Of a DNA stretch of 64,000 nucleotides, positions 52,035 to 60,705 are shown one piece after another (position 1 is the first letter of the stretch; every line of letters begins with the position of its first letter). The notes below the pieces were generated by a model. The model saw nothing but the letters and a program-made list of their open reading frames with translations. It made no database searches and had not been told where the DNA came from. The stretch is from Micavibrio sp. UBA2137. Lineage in GTDB: Bacteria; Pseudomonadota; Alphaproteobacteria; Micavibrionales; Micavibrionaceae. The position numbers and the translations under genes are program-made. Location of the stretch: positions 779,042 to 843,041 of the forward strand of contig DCXL01000004.1 of the NCBI GenBank assembly GCA_002328415.1. The letters run 5' to 3'.

Positions 52035-53390
52035 CTACCTTCTGACTCGTCTGCGTCTTGGCTTGGGCTGTGATTTCTTAATCAGCCCCTCATATTGATG
52101 CGCAATCAGATGCGAGTGGATCTGCCCCACAGTATCCATTGTGACCGATACAACAATCAATAGCGATGTCCCACCAAAGTAAAATGGCAGTGAGTAGCGC
52201 GAGATAAGCACTTCGGGCAACAAACAAATAAAGACAAGATATATTGCCCCAATCGTTGTGATACGTGTCATGATGTAATCGAGATACTCAGTTGTGGGCT
52301 TGCCCGGACGAATACCTGGGATAAAGCCACCGTTCTTGCGCAACATCTCTGCGTTTTCCTCGGGATTAAAAACAATCGCCGTGTAGAAGAAACAGAAGAA
52401 AGCGACTAACAACCCATATAAGGCCATATAAGCAAATGAGCCATGCTGAAGATAACGTGAAATTGTTGCCGTAAAGTCACCGCCCTCAGCACCTGAGAAG
52501 CCAACAATCGTTAGTGGTAAAAGAAGCAATGAAGAGGCAAAGATAGGCGGAATAACCCCAGCAGTATTAAGCTTCAGCGGAATAAAATTACTATCTCCCA
52601 TTGTCATCTTATTACCCATCTGGCGTTTTGGATATTGCACAACTACACGGCGGTGCGCACGTTCCATAAACACGATAAAGGCAATAATCGCACCAATAAA
52701 GAGGAAGATACCAATTAGCTCCAGCACGCCAAACTGACCTTCACGACCAAGCTCAAGCGTTGAGGCAAAGGCGCGCGGCAGTTCCGCCACAATACCCGCA
52801 AAGATAATCAGTGAAATACCGTTCCCGATACCGCGTTCTGTCATCTGTTCTCCAAGCCACATCAGGAAGATTGTTCCCCCAACAATGGTAATGACCGTTG
52901 AGACGCGGAAGAAAAGACCTGGGTCAATAACGGCTGAGCCTGTTGACCCTTGCAGATTTTCAAGACCAACAGCCAGACCATAGGCTTGAACTGTTGCCAG
53001 TAGCACAGTTAAAAAACGCGTATATTGGTTAATCTTGGTACGGCCTGACTCGCCCTCTTTCTTTAAAGCTTCAAGACTTGGCACCATGGCCGCAGCCAGC
53101 TGCATAATAATCGAGGCCGAGATATACGGCATAATATTGAGCGCAAAGATTGTCATACGCTCTAGCGCACCCCCAGAAAAGAGGTTGAACATATCCAAAA
53201 TACCGCCTGATTTTTGCGTAAAGATGTCATTCCACACATGTGGATCGATACCTGGCACTGGAATATACGTCCCTAGACGATAGACCAAAAGCGCACCAAG
53301 TACGAAAATAATGCGGTGTTTGAGTTCCGTTGCCTTTGCAAAGGCCCCTAGATTGGCACCCTTGGAAAGCTGTTCAACTGCTGAAGGCAT
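52035..53390 (-). CDS. secY: Preprotein translocase subunit SecY
   Basis: Channel subunit of the Sec translocon, 451 residues with ten hydrophobic helices. Signatures include GTYIPVPGIDP, NIMPYISASIIMQLA, GIGNGISLIIFAGIVAELP, TMGDSNFIPLKLNTAGVIPPIFASS and IPGIRPGKPTTEYLDYIMTR. A terminator-like hairpin and a candidate promoter lie between rplO and this gene. Confidence 0.98.
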   Translation of the reverse strand: MPSAVEQLSKGANLGAFAKATELKHRIIFVLGALLVYRLGTYIPVPGIDPHVWNDIFTQKSGGILDMFNLFSGGALERMTIFALNIMPYISASIIMQLAAAMVPSLEALKKEGESGRTKINQYTRFLTVLLATVQAYGLAVGLENLQGSTGSAVIDPGLFFRVSTVITIVGGTIFLMWLGEQMTERGIGNGISLIIFAGIVAELPRAFASTLELGREGQFGVLELIGIFLFIGAIIAFIVFMERAHRRVVVQYPKRQMGNKMTMGDSNFIPLKLNTAGVIPPIFASSLLLLPLTIVGFSGAEGGDFTATISRYLQHGSFAYMALYGLLVAFFCFFYTAIVFNPEENAEMLRKNGGFIPGIRPGKPTTEYLDYIMTRITTIGAIYLVFICLLPEVLISRYSLPFYFGGTSLLIVVSVTMDTVGQIHSHLIAHQYEGLIKKSQPKPRRRRVRR

Positions 53391-53429
53391 AAATAATGCA
53401 TCCTTATTTAATTAAAAACGTAAGCTTCT

Positions 53430-53458
53430 TGGATAGACGAGATTGCCACACGTTTCAA
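53430..53458 (-). promoter_or_regulatory. Candidate promoter for secY-adk
   Basis: Minus strand TTGAAA (53453-53458), a 17-base spacer, TATCCA (53430-53435). It lies between the hairpin at 53505-53543 and secY, and would restart transcription after that hairpin. Moderate match. Confidence 0.4.
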
Positions 53459-53504
53459 GTGTCATTACAAAAGAAATGTCGGCTTATGCGCAGACTTTGG
53501 GCAT

Positions 53505-53543
53505 AAAAAAACGGCCTTCTCATTACCTGAGAAAACCGTTTTT
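53505..53543. terminator. Terminator-like hairpin between rplO and secY
   Basis: AAAAACGG...TTCTCA pairs with TGAGAA...CCGTTTTT (53507-53522 with 53528-53543, interrupted by a CC/AA internal loop) around TTACC. On the minus strand the stem is followed by a U-run. It sits inside what is usually an uninterrupted spc operon. Confidence 0.65.
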
Positions 53544-53566
53544 AATTCATCATTTAAGACAAAAGA

Positions 53567-54136
53567 TTATTTTACTGCTTTTTTCGTTGTTTTCTTCGCA
53601 GCAGTTTTCTTCTCAAGACGTGATGCCTTGTCTTTTTTGTCTTTCTTTACGCCTTTTTCAAGCGCAGGTGTTTCTTTCAATGTCAAAGTTAGCTTACCGC
53701 CTGCTTTTTCGATAGCCTCCGCAGCTGGTTTTGAAGCAGATGCGATTGTAAGTGTTATCTTGTCCTTTAGCTCGCCTGTAGCAAGAAGACGAATACCATC
53801 TTTTTTCACACGGCGCACAACACCTGCTTCTTTCAAGATTGCTTCATCAATTGGCTTCTTGGCATCAATTAACTTTGCATCAATCGCCTCTTGCAGGCGA
53901 CGGAATGTTAAAGTTGTGAACTGCTTTGCAAACGGGTTATTAAAACCACGCTTTGGCATACGCATATAGATAGGCATTTGACCGCCTTCAAATCCGTTGA
54001 TAGAGACACCAGTACGTGACTTTTGACCCTTTACACCGCGACCAGCAGTTTTACCTTTACCAGAACCGATACCACGTCCAACGCGCATACGGTTTTGCTT
54101 TGATCCTGCCTTTGGCTGTAATTCATTAAGTTTCAT
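53567..54136 (-). CDS. rplO: Ribosomal protein L15 with basic tail
   Basis: 189 residues versus about 145-160 usually. The core is conserved (RVGRGIGSGKGKTAGRGVKGQ, GFEGGQMPIYMRMPKRGF). Residues about 154-189 form an Ala/Lys-rich extension (KKDKKDKASRLEKKTAAKK). Followed by the hairpin before secY. Confidence 0.97.
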   Translation of the reverse strand: MKLNELQPKAGSKQNRMRVGRGIGSGKGKTAGRGVKGQKSRTGVSINGFEGGQMPIYMRMPKRGFNNPFAKQFTTLTFRRLQEAIDAKLIDAKKPIDEAILKEAGVVRRVKKDGIRLLATGELKDKITLTIASASKPAAEAIEKAGGKLTLTLKETPALEKGVKKDKKDKASRLEKKTAAKKTTKKAVK

Positions 54137-54154
54137 AATATTTCTCCCAAATCC

Positions 54155-54460
54155 TTAAGCGGCTTCGTTTTCGACAGTGACAAGGTGTGCAACCGTCGCA
54201 ATCATACCGCGCACTGAAGGTGTGTCTTCCAAAGTTGAGACACGACCAATTCTATTTAGGCCCAAACCAATCAAGGTTTTCTTCTGATAAGCCTTACGGC
54301 CAATCGGGCTTCCTGTTTGACGCACAGTCACAGTCTTACCTGATGCTGCCTTCTTAGGCTCAGCTTTCTTGGAAGCAGTTTTCTTAGGAGCCTCCTTCTT
54401 GGCGGCTGCCTTTGGTGCTGCTTTCTTTGTAGAAGCTTTATTTGATTTCGCGTCACTCAT
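54155..54460 (-). CDS. rpmD: Ribosomal protein L30 with N-terminal Lys/Ala extension
   Basis: 101 residues, although bacterial L30 is normally about 60. The core is residues 42-101 (KTVTVRQTGSPIGRKAYQKK, TLIGLGLNRIGRVSTLEDTPSV). Residues 1-41 are a histone-H1-like run of Lys, Ala, Pro and Ser (for example KKAAPKAAAKKEAPKKTA). The extension is in frame with its own ATG at 54460; an internal start could still yield a normal-size protein, though no ATG occurs before the core. Confidence 0.95.
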   Translation of the reverse strand: MSDAKSNKASTKKAAPKAAAKKEAPKKTASKKAEPKKAASGKTVTVRQTGSPIGRKAYQKKTLIGLGLNRIGRVSTLEDTPSVRGMIATVAHLVTVENEAA

Positions 54461-54485
54461 GACTCTTACTCCGTTTAATTCCTAC

Positions 54486-55046
54486 TTACTCTGTATCTGC
54501 CGCAGCGTCAGCTGAAGCACCTGTGTCACGTCCAGAAACGATGTCAGACACCTTCTTGTTACGACGTGAAGCAACATGACGTGGGCTCTGAATTTTGCTC
54601 AATGCGTCAAATGTTGCGTTGACCATGTTGTACGGGTTTGATGTTCCAACAGATTTCGCAACGATGTCCTGAATACCCAAGGCTTCAAAAACTGCACGTA
54701 GTGGACCACCTGCGATAATTCCTGTTCCTGGAGGGGCTGAACGAAGGTACACACGACCCGCGCCTGCACGACCGGCAACATCATGGTGCAATGTACGGCC
54801 TTCACGCAAAGGCACACGTACCATTGAATTACGTGCCTGTTGTGCGGCCTTCTTAATCGCATCTGGCACTTCCTTGGCTTTGCTGTGTCCTGTACCAACA
54901 CGACCCTTCTGATCACCAACGACCATTAGCGCAGCAAATCCGAAGCGACGACCACCCTTAACAACTTTTGCAACGCGGTTAATACCAACGAGACGCTCTG
55001 TCAATTCTGGTTGCTCTTCTGTTTTTCTTTGTTCATTACGTGCCAT
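54486..55046 (-). CDS. rpsE: Ribosomal protein S5
   Basis: 186 residues. The KH-like start region ELTERLVGINRVAKVVKGGRRFGFAALMVVGD, then GTGIIAGGPLRAVFEALGIQDIVAKSVGTSNPYNMV, identify S5, which shapes the mRNA entry site and decoding fidelity. The C-terminus ends in a short acidic Ala/Asp tail. Confidence 0.98.
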   Translation of the reverse strand: MARNEQRKTEEQPELTERLVGINRVAKVVKGGRRFGFAALMVVGDQKGRVGTGHSKAKEVPDAIKKAAQQARNSMVRVPLREGRTLHHDVAGRAGAGRVYLRSAPPGTGIIAGGPLRAVFEALGIQDIVAKSVGTSNPYNMVNATFDALSKIQSPRHVASRRNKKVSDIVSGRDTGASADAAADTE

Positions 55047-55073
55047 AATATTAATCCTAAGCTTGTCCTTTTA

Positions 55074-55439
55074 TTAAAACTGCAATCCGCCTTCACGGGC
55101 TGCATCTGCAAGTGCCTTCACACGACCATGGAAAAGATAAGCACCACGGTCAAACATAACCTTCTCAACGCCTGCTTTTTTTGCGCGTTGAGCAACAAGT
55201 TTACCAACCTCAGTAGCAGCCTCTTTGTTACCGCCGATTTTAACCTTACCGCGAAGATCCTTATCAAGTGTTGATGCAGAGGCCAATGTTTTGCCATTCA
55301 CATCATCAATAACCTGAACAGAGATATTACGCGCTGAGCGGCTTACACTCATACGAGGCAGGCCAGCACGGTTAATCTTTGAAAGCTTTGCGCGAACGCG
55401 ACGGGCGCGCCTTTGTTTATTTGTTTCTTTAACTGACAT
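55074..55439 (-). CDS. rplR: Ribosomal protein L18
   Basis: 121 residues. Features: RRARRVRAKLSKINRAGLPRMSV, SRSARNISVQVIDD and FDRGAYLFHGRVKALADAAREGGL, the usual end. Binds 5S rRNA. Confidence 0.98.
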   Translation of the reverse strand: MSVKETNKQRRARRVRAKLSKINRAGLPRMSVSRSARNISVQVIDDVNGKTLASASTLDKDLRGKVKIGGNKEAATEVGKLVAQRAKKAGVEKVMFDRGAYLFHGRVKALADAAREGGLQF

Positions 55440-55478
55440 AATTTTATCCTCTGTCTCAAAAAAGAAATAGGGTTAACC

Positions 55479-56012
55479 TTACTTCTTCTTACCTTCTTTC
55501 ATCATGATGTATTCGTTCACATAGCGAATACCTTTACCTTTATATGGTTCAGGTGTCTTGAATGCACGAATTTCAGCAGCAACCTGGCCGACCTTTTGCT
55601 TGTCGATACCAGAAACTGTAATAGCTGTTTGCTTGTCAACAGCAACGTCAACGCCCTCAGGCACGTCATAGTTGATGTCATGTGAATAACCAAGCGCCAT
55701 ATTCAATGTACGACCCTGCATATTTGCACGGTAACCAACACCACGAATTTCAAGATCCTTCTTGTAGCCTTCCGTCACGCCAACAATCAAGTTGTAGACA
55801 CGTGTTCTGCATGTAGGCCAAACCTGACGCGCGAACTGACTTTTTGACTTAGGAGCCAAAACGATTTCGCCATCTTCAAGCTTAACAGAAACCTCATCGT
55901 GCACTTTGAATGAAAGCTCACCTTTAGGGCCTTTGATTTTAACCATTTGTCCCTGGATATCAGATGTAACACCCTCAGGTACAGCAACAGGTTTTTTTCC
56001 AATTCTAGACAT
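55479..56012 (-). CDS. rplF: Ribosomal protein L6
   Basis: 177 residues. Start MSRIGKKPVAVPEGV, middle VTEGYKKDLEIRGVGYRANM, end PEPYKGKGIRYVNEYIMMKEGKKK. The two-domain structure is complete. Confidence 0.98.
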   Translation of the reverse strand: MSRIGKKPVAVPEGVTSDIQGQMVKIKGPKGELSFKVHDEVSVKLEDGEIVLAPKSKSQFARQVWPTCRTRVYNLIVGVTEGYKKDLEIRGVGYRANMQGRTLNMALGYSHDINYDVPEGVDVAVDKQTAITVSGIDKQKVGQVAAEIRAFKTPEPYKGKGIRYVNEYIMMKEGKKK

Positions 56013-56042
56013 TTTATTTCACCGACTTTACTTGTTAATTCC

Positions 56043-56444
56043 TTAAAAGACCTGACAAAGCAGTTCGCCGCCCACTTTGGCATCACGCGCCTTGTGGTCT
56101 GACATTACGCCTTGGGGTGTTGAAACAATTGTTACACCCAATCCATTGTAAAAACGTGGCATTTCGCCAACACCGCTGTAAACGCGACGACCTGGTTTTG
56201 ACACACGACGCATTTCACGGATAACGCCTTCACCATCTTCAACGTAACGAAGTGCAATAACTAACTGCTTCTTCTTCTCGTCTGAGGAATCGACATTAAA
56301 GTCCTTGATAAAGCCTTCTTCTTTCAAGACTGCGCAAACAGCCTCTTTATGCTTTGACCAAGGGCAGCGGATATCCGTTTTTTGGGCGTGCTGACCGTTA
56401 CGAATACGGGTAAGCATATCACCGAGAGGATCACTCATTGCCAT
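56043..56444 (-). CDS. rpsH: Ribosomal protein S8
   Basis: 133 residues, starting MAMSDPLGDMLTRIRNGQHA with AAGGAG 9 bases upstream. The C-terminal signature VSKPGRRVYSGVGEMPRFYN and GLGVTIVSTPQGVMSDHKAR are present. In other bacteria S8 is the autoregulator of the spc operon. Confidence 0.98.
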   Translation of the reverse strand: MAMSDPLGDMLTRIRNGQHAQKTDIRCPWSKHKEAVCAVLKEEGFIKDFNVDSSDEKKKQLVIALRYVEDGEGVIREMRRVSKPGRRVYSGVGEMPRFYNGLGVTIVSTPQGVMSDHKARDAKVGGELLCQVF

Positions 56445-56463
56445 GTTAAAATACTCCTTTTAA

Positions 56464-56769
56464 TTACCAACTTGATTTCGTTAGACCAGGTAGGAACCCT
56501 TTATATCCGAGTTCACGTAGCTGGTTACGACTTAAATTAAACTTTCTGTGGAAGCCGCGTGGGCGACCTGTCACAGCACATCTGTTACGGATACGCTCTT
56601 TCGCGCTATTCTTTGGCAGTTCAGCCATTTTCATAGCAGCTTTAAAACGCTCTTCAGGGCTAACTGATTTGTCCATAATGATTTCCTTCAAAGCAGCGCG
56701 CTTGGCTTCGTATTTCTTAGCCAATTTTCTGCGTTTCAGGTCTCTTTGGACTGCACTTACCTTTGCCAT
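56464..56769 (-). CDS. rpsN: Ribosomal protein S14 (zinc-free long form)
   Basis: 101 residues. The end CAVTGRPRGFHRKFNLSRNQ, then LRELGYKGFLPGLTKSSW, identifies S14. It lacks the paired CxxC motifs of the short zinc-binding form, as expected for proteobacteria. Confidence 0.98.
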   Translation of the reverse strand: MAKVSAVQRDLKRRKLAKKYEAKRAALKEIIMDKSVSPEERFKAAMKMAELPKNSAKERIRNRCAVTGRPRGFHRKFNLSRNQLRELGYKGFLPGLTKSSW

Positions 56770-56787
56770 AACTTAACTCTTCCTTTA

Positions 56788-57363
56788 TTAACCTTGTTTT
56801 CTGAATGGCAAGTCAAAGCCATTTAGTAGTTCTCTTGCTTCCTCATCAGTTTTTGCAGTTGTGCAAATGATGATATCCATCCCGCGAATTTTATCGACTT
56901 TATCATAGTCAATCTCAGGGAAAATGATGTGTTCTTTAATCCCAAGAGAGTAGTTTCCGTTCCCGTCGAAGCTCTTTGGGTTAATTCCGCGGAAGTCACG
57001 AATACGCGGCATCGCGATAGTAACAAAGCGATCCAAGAATTCGAACATACGCTCGCGGCGCAATGTGACCTTACAGCCAATAGCCATACCATCACGGATT
57101 TTGAAAGACGCATTTGATTTTTTCGCCTTCGTAATCACTGGCTTTTGACCAGCAATCAGCGTCAAGTCATTTGCAGCATTTTCAATGTGCGCACGGTTCA
57201 ATGTTGCCTCACCCACACCCATATTGATAACGATCTTATCAAGTGTTGGAACCTGCATCGCATTTTTGTAGCCGAACTTCTCTTTCAAGGCCTTTACAAT
57301 CTGGTCTTGATAGCGCTGCTCAAGGCGTGTCAATTTGCGTTCTGTTTGTTTTGCTTTAGCCAT
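56788..57363 (-). CDS. rplE: Ribosomal protein L5
   Basis: About 191 residues. Motifs: YKNAMQVPTLDKIVINMGVG, LIAGQKPVITKAKKSNASFK, MPRIRDFRGINPKSFDGNGN and NYSLGIKEHIIFPEIDYD. The ATG at 57363 is preferred to the GTG one codon earlier. Binds 5S rRNA with L18. Confidence 0.98.
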   Translation of the reverse strand: MAKAKQTERKLTRLEQRYQDQIVKALKEKFGYKNAMQVPTLDKIVINMGVGEATLNRAHIENAANDLTLIAGQKPVITKAKKSNASFKIRDGMAIGCKVTLRRERMFEFLDRFVTIAMPRIRDFRGINPKSFDGNGNYSLGIKEHIIFPEIDYDKVDKIRGMDIIICTTAKTDEEARELLNGFDLPFRKQG

Positions 57364-57374
57364 CACTTACTCCA

Positions 57375-57698
57375 TTAACCAATCGTCTCGCCAGATGCTT
57401 TTGCAACGCGGACTTTTTTACCATCTTTTAGTGTTGTGTAACCCACACGTGTTGGCTTGCCTGTTTTAGGATCAGCCAACGCAACATTAGAGACATGCAA
57501 AGGCATATTGATTGTATCAATACCACCAGCAGACGCCTGTGAAGGTTTACGGTGTTTCTTTGCCTGGTTAATACCATCGACAACAACACGGCTTTCTGAA
57601 GGAATAACCTTCAAAACTTCACCTTTTTTGCCCTTGTCCTTACCAGTCAAAACGACGACTTCATCGCCCTTTTTAATTTTCATCTTAACCTGTGTCAT
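57375..57698 (-). CDS. rplX: Ribosomal protein L24
   Basis: 107 residues with the KOW motif GDEVVVLTGKDKGKKGEVLKV and the end TRVGYTTLKDGKKVRVAKASGE. An assembly-initiating protein of the large subunit. Confidence 0.97.
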   Translation of the reverse strand: MTQVKMKIKKGDEVVVLTGKDKGKKGEVLKVIPSESRVVVDGINQAKKHRKPSQASAGGIDTINMPLHVSNVALADPKTGKPTRVGYTTLKDGKKVRVAKASGETIG

Positions 57699-57700
57699 CG

Positions 57701-58069
57701 TTAGAGTACCTCTGCTGCAAGTGAGATAATTTTCATGTAATTCTTACCGCGCAATTCACGAGGAACGGGGCCAAAAATACGTGTACCAATCGGCTCACCA
57801 TTGTTGTTAATCAAAACACATGCATTTGTGTCAAACTTAATACGCTCGCCTGATGGTCTTGACATTTCTTTCTTCGTGCGAACAACAACTGCACGGTGGA
57901 CACCACCCTTTTTCACACGACCGCGTGGCTGTGCATCTTTAATAGATACAACAACAACATCGCCAACATGTGCGTAACGGCGCTTTGATCCACCCAACAC
58001 TTTAATGCACTGAACACGCTTCGCGCCGCTGTTATCGGCAACATCCATATTAGTTTGCATTTGAATCAT
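57701..58069 (-). CDS. rplN: Ribosomal protein L14
   Basis: 122 residues. Start MIQMQTNMDVADNSGAKRVQ, then RRYAHVGDVVVVSIKDAQP, GVHRAVVVRTKKE and GTRIFGPVPRELR. Only 2 bases from rplX. Confidence 0.98.
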   Translation of the reverse strand: MIQMQTNMDVADNSGAKRVQCIKVLGGSKRRYAHVGDVVVVSIKDAQPRGRVKKGGVHRAVVVRTKKEMSRPSGERIKFDTNACVLINNNGEPIGTRIFGPVPRELRGKNYMKIISLAAEVL

Positions 58070-58103
58070 GACGTTTGTCTCTTTCTTTAACTCTTAAAAA
58101 CTC

Positions 58104-58487
58104 TTACTTCTTAGCCGCTGTCTTTTTCGCTGCAGTTTTCTTGGCTGCTGGCTTTTTCGTAGCTGGCTTTTTATCGTCTTTTTTTGCTGTTTCCTTCTTA
58201 GGAGCAGCTTCTGTCACTTTATCATCTGACTTAGGAGCAGCCTTTTGCGCACCTTTTTTGTCTGTGATCACAGTCCATGACTTGTTACGGGAAATTGGAC
58301 GGCACTCTTCAATGCGGACGAAATCGCCCTCTTTGCATGCGTTTGTTTCATCATGTGCAGCGAATTTATCTGTACGACGCACATACTTTTTATAAAGTGG
58401 GTGCATGTAACGGCGTTCGATAAGAACTGTTACTGTCTTATCCATTTTATCGCTGACAACGCGGCCTTCCAAAATACGACGTGGCAT
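58104..58487 (-). CDS. rpsQ: Ribosomal protein S17 with Lys/Ala/Pro tail
   Basis: 127 residues versus about 80 usually. The core is residues 1-77 (GRVVSDKMDKTVTVLIERRY, HDETNACKEGDFVRIEECRP, ISRNKSWTVI). The remaining 50 residues are a basic low-complexity extension ending in repeats of AAKKT. Confidence 0.97.
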   Translation of the reverse strand: MPRRILEGRVVSDKMDKTVTVLIERRYMHPLYKKYVRRTDKFAAHDETNACKEGDFVRIEECRPISRNKSWTVITDKKGAQKAAPKSDDKVTEAAPKKETAKKDDKKPATKKPAAKKTAAKKTAAKK

Positions 58488-58511
58488 GTTGTTTTCTCCT
58501 AATTCTCTTTC

Positions 58512-58715
58512 TTATGCAGCTTTATTTTTCTGAGCTGCTTCATTCAAAAATGTCTTAATGCGCGCAATATCACGACGTACCTTACGCACCTGTGATGTGT
58601 TGCCCAATTGACCACTGTTTTTCTGAAAACGCAGATTCAATTGCTCTTTGCGCAAATCAAGAAGCATTTTCTTGAGTTCGTCTGCTGATTTCCCTTTTAA
58701 TTCATCTGCTTTCAT
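58512..58715 (-). CDS. rpmC: Ribosomal protein L29
   Basis: A helical hairpin protein (MKADELKGKSADELKKMLLD, LRKEQLNLRFQKNSGQLGNT, VRKVRRDIARIKT). The start at 58715 gives 67 residues and the family-like N-terminus. ATGs at 58718, 58727 and 58730 are in frame and no ribosome binding site settles the choice. Confidence 0.95.
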   Translation of the reverse strand: MKADELKGKSADELKKMLLDLRKEQLNLRFQKNSGQLGNTSQVRKVRRDIARIKTFLNEAAQKNKAA

Positions 58716-58806
58716 CATTTTCACCATCATTGAGGTTTATTGCATACATTGTCGGTCAATTCCGCCTAAATAAAGACGAAGCGCCGTTATGTATCATACT
58801 CTTCCC

Positions 58807-59220
58807 CTATTCGCCAACTCTTTTTACAAATTTTGTTTTAATTGGAAGTTTCGCACCAGCCAAAGCAAATGCCTCACGTGCTAGCTTCTCTGTTGTACCG
58901 TCCAATTCGAACATGATACGGCCTGGTTTTACACGTGCCGCCCAAAATTCAACAGACCCTTTACCCTTACCTTGTCTGACCTCAAGAGGCTTTTTAGAGA
59001 CAGGCACATCAGGGAAAATACGGATCCAAAGCTTACCTTGACGACGCAAGTGACGCATAACGGCACGACGTGCAGCCTCAATCTGACGCGCTGTAATACG
59101 CTCAGGCTCAAGTGCCTTCATACCAAAGGCGCCAAAGTTCAAGTCTGTTCCACCCTTTGCATTGCCGTGAATACGACCTTTGTGGGCTTTTCTGTATTTT
59201 GTTTTCTTAGGACTTAACAT
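58807..59220 (-). CDS. rplP: Ribosomal protein L16
   Basis: 137 residues, start MLSPKKTKYRKAHKGRIHGN. RNA-binding signatures GAFGMKALEPERITARQIEA and RQGKGKGSVEFWAARVKPG are present. The 76-base gap to rpmC shows nothing special. Confidence 0.98.
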   Translation of the reverse strand: MLSPKKTKYRKAHKGRIHGNAKGGTDLNFGAFGMKALEPERITARQIEAARRAVMRHLRRQGKLWIRIFPDVPVSKKPLEVRQGKGKGSVEFWAARVKPGRIMFELDGTTEKLAREAFALAGAKLPIKTKFVKRVGE

Positions 59221-59264
59221 TTTTCTACTCGTTTTGTCTTATAAGTTAATAAAATTTCTAAAAT

Positions 59265-59951
59265 CTAGTCTCTCTTAACAGCAGCACCAGAGTCAGCCAA
59301 ACGCTTGTCAGCGGCCAATGGGTCATGCTCAAGAATATCACCTTTGTAAATCCAAACCTTTACACCGATGATACCAAATGTTGTTAGCGCTTCTGCGAAA
59401 CCATAATCAACATCAGCACGCAATGTGTGCAAAGGCACTTGGCCTTCACGGTACCATTCCATACGTGCGATATCAGCACCACCAAGACGACCAGAAACGT
59501 TAATACGGATACCTTCAGCACCCAAACGCATTGCACCTTGTGTGGCACGCTTCATTGCACGACGGAAAGACACACGACGCTCAAGCTGCTGGCAAACGCC
59601 TTCGGCAACCAATTGCGCATCTGTTTCAGGCTTTCTGATCTCAACAATGTTTAAAGAAACCTCACCACCTGCAAGTTCTGAAAGTTCCTTACGTAGCTTA
59701 TCAATGTCGGCACCTTTTTTACCAATAATCACGCCAGGACGGGCAGTGTGGATAGTGACCTTAATTGATTTAGCAGCACGCTCGATAATCACCTTTGATA
59801 GACCAGCAGCCTTCAAACGCTTCCCGATATATTCGCGAAGTTTCAAATCTTGCACAAGCTTCTCAGCATAGTTCTTGCCTGAGTACCATCTGGAGTCCCA
59901 GGTTTTGTTGATGCCTAGACGCATGCCGTGTGGATTAACTTTTTGTCCCAT
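59265..59951 (-). CDS. rpsC: Ribosomal protein S3
   Basis: 228 residues. The start MGQKVNPHGMRLGINKTWDS, the KH domain with PGVIIGKKGADIDKLR, and the C-terminal signature YGFAEALTTFGIIGVKVWIY are all present. Forms part of the mRNA entry helicase. Confidence 0.98.
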   Translation of the reverse strand: MGQKVNPHGMRLGINKTWDSRWYSGKNYAEKLVQDLKLREYIGKRLKAAGLSKVIIERAAKSIKVTIHTARPGVIIGKKGADIDKLRKELSELAGGEVSLNIVEIRKPETDAQLVAEGVCQQLERRVSFRRAMKRATQGAMRLGAEGIRINVSGRLGGADIARMEWYREGQVPLHTLRADVDYGFAEALTTFGIIGVKVWIYKGDILEHDPLAADKRLADSGAAVKRD

Positions 59952-59983
59952 GAAGGTGTCCTCTTTCTTCTTGTCTAACTCGA

Positions 59984-60358
59984 TTAAGCTTCTTGTTCCT
60001 TCACAACGAGTGTGAGGTTGCTAAATTTCTTTTCAATACGTGCGGCACGTCCACGTGCACGGGCACGGAAGCGGCGCATCACGATTGATTTACCAACTGT
60101 GGCCTCTGAGACAACCAAACGGTCAATATCCAACCCGTGGTTATTCTCGGCATTCGCGATCGCTGACTGAAGGGCCTTACGAACATCCTGAGCCACACGC
60201 TTTTGTGAGAACTCAAGGTCGATCATAGCTGTTTCAGCCTTTTTACCGCGGATCATCTGCGCGACCAAATTCAATTTCTGTGGGCTCGTGCGGATATATT
60301 TCACAAAAGAACGTGCTTCGTTCTTCTCTACCCGTCTTGCGTTTGCTTTTTGTCCCAT
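59984..60358 (-). CDS. rplV: Ribosomal protein L22
   Basis: 124 residues. Features: KYIRTSPQKLNLVAQMIRGK, ALQSAIANAENNHGLDIDRL and the loop RRFRARARGRAARIEKKFSN lining the exit tunnel. Confidence 0.98.
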   Translation of the reverse strand: MGQKANARRVEKNEARSFVKYIRTSPQKLNLVAQMIRGKKAETAMIDLEFSQKRVAQDVRKALQSAIANAENNHGLDIDRLVVSEATVGKSIVMRRFRARARGRAARIEKKFSNLTLVVKEQEA

Positions 60359-60406
60359 AATAAACCTCTTTAAAACCTTGTTTAAATCCTAATATATGCG
60401 CGCAGC

Positions 60407-60682
60407 TTACTTGCGTGCCTTTTTGTCAGAACCATGACCGTAGTATGTACGGGTTGGTGCAAATTCACCCAATTTATGACCAATCATCTGGTCAGTGACC
60501 AAAACAGGTACAAATTTGTTACCGTTATGAACGGCAAATGTAATACCGATCATATTTGGCAAAATTGTTGAACGGCGTGACCATGTCTTGATTGGTGTGT
60601 TTTTGCCTGATTCACGAAGGTCTTCAACCTTCTTTAGCAAGTACCCGTCAATAAATGGACCTTTCCATACACTACGTGTCAT
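60407..60682 (-). CDS. rpsS: Ribosomal protein S19
   Basis: 91 residues. Start MTRSVWKGPFIDGYLLKKVE, WSRRSTILPNMIGITFAVHN and the end GHKLGEFAPTRTYYGHGSDK, all canonical. Confidence 0.98.
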   Translation of the reverse strand: MTRSVWKGPFIDGYLLKKVEDLRESGKNTPIKTWSRRSTILPNMIGITFAVHNGNKFVPVLVTDQMIGHKLGEFAPTRTYYGHGSDKKARK

Positions 60683-60705
60683 AATCTTATCCTCTTACCT
60701 TTACC

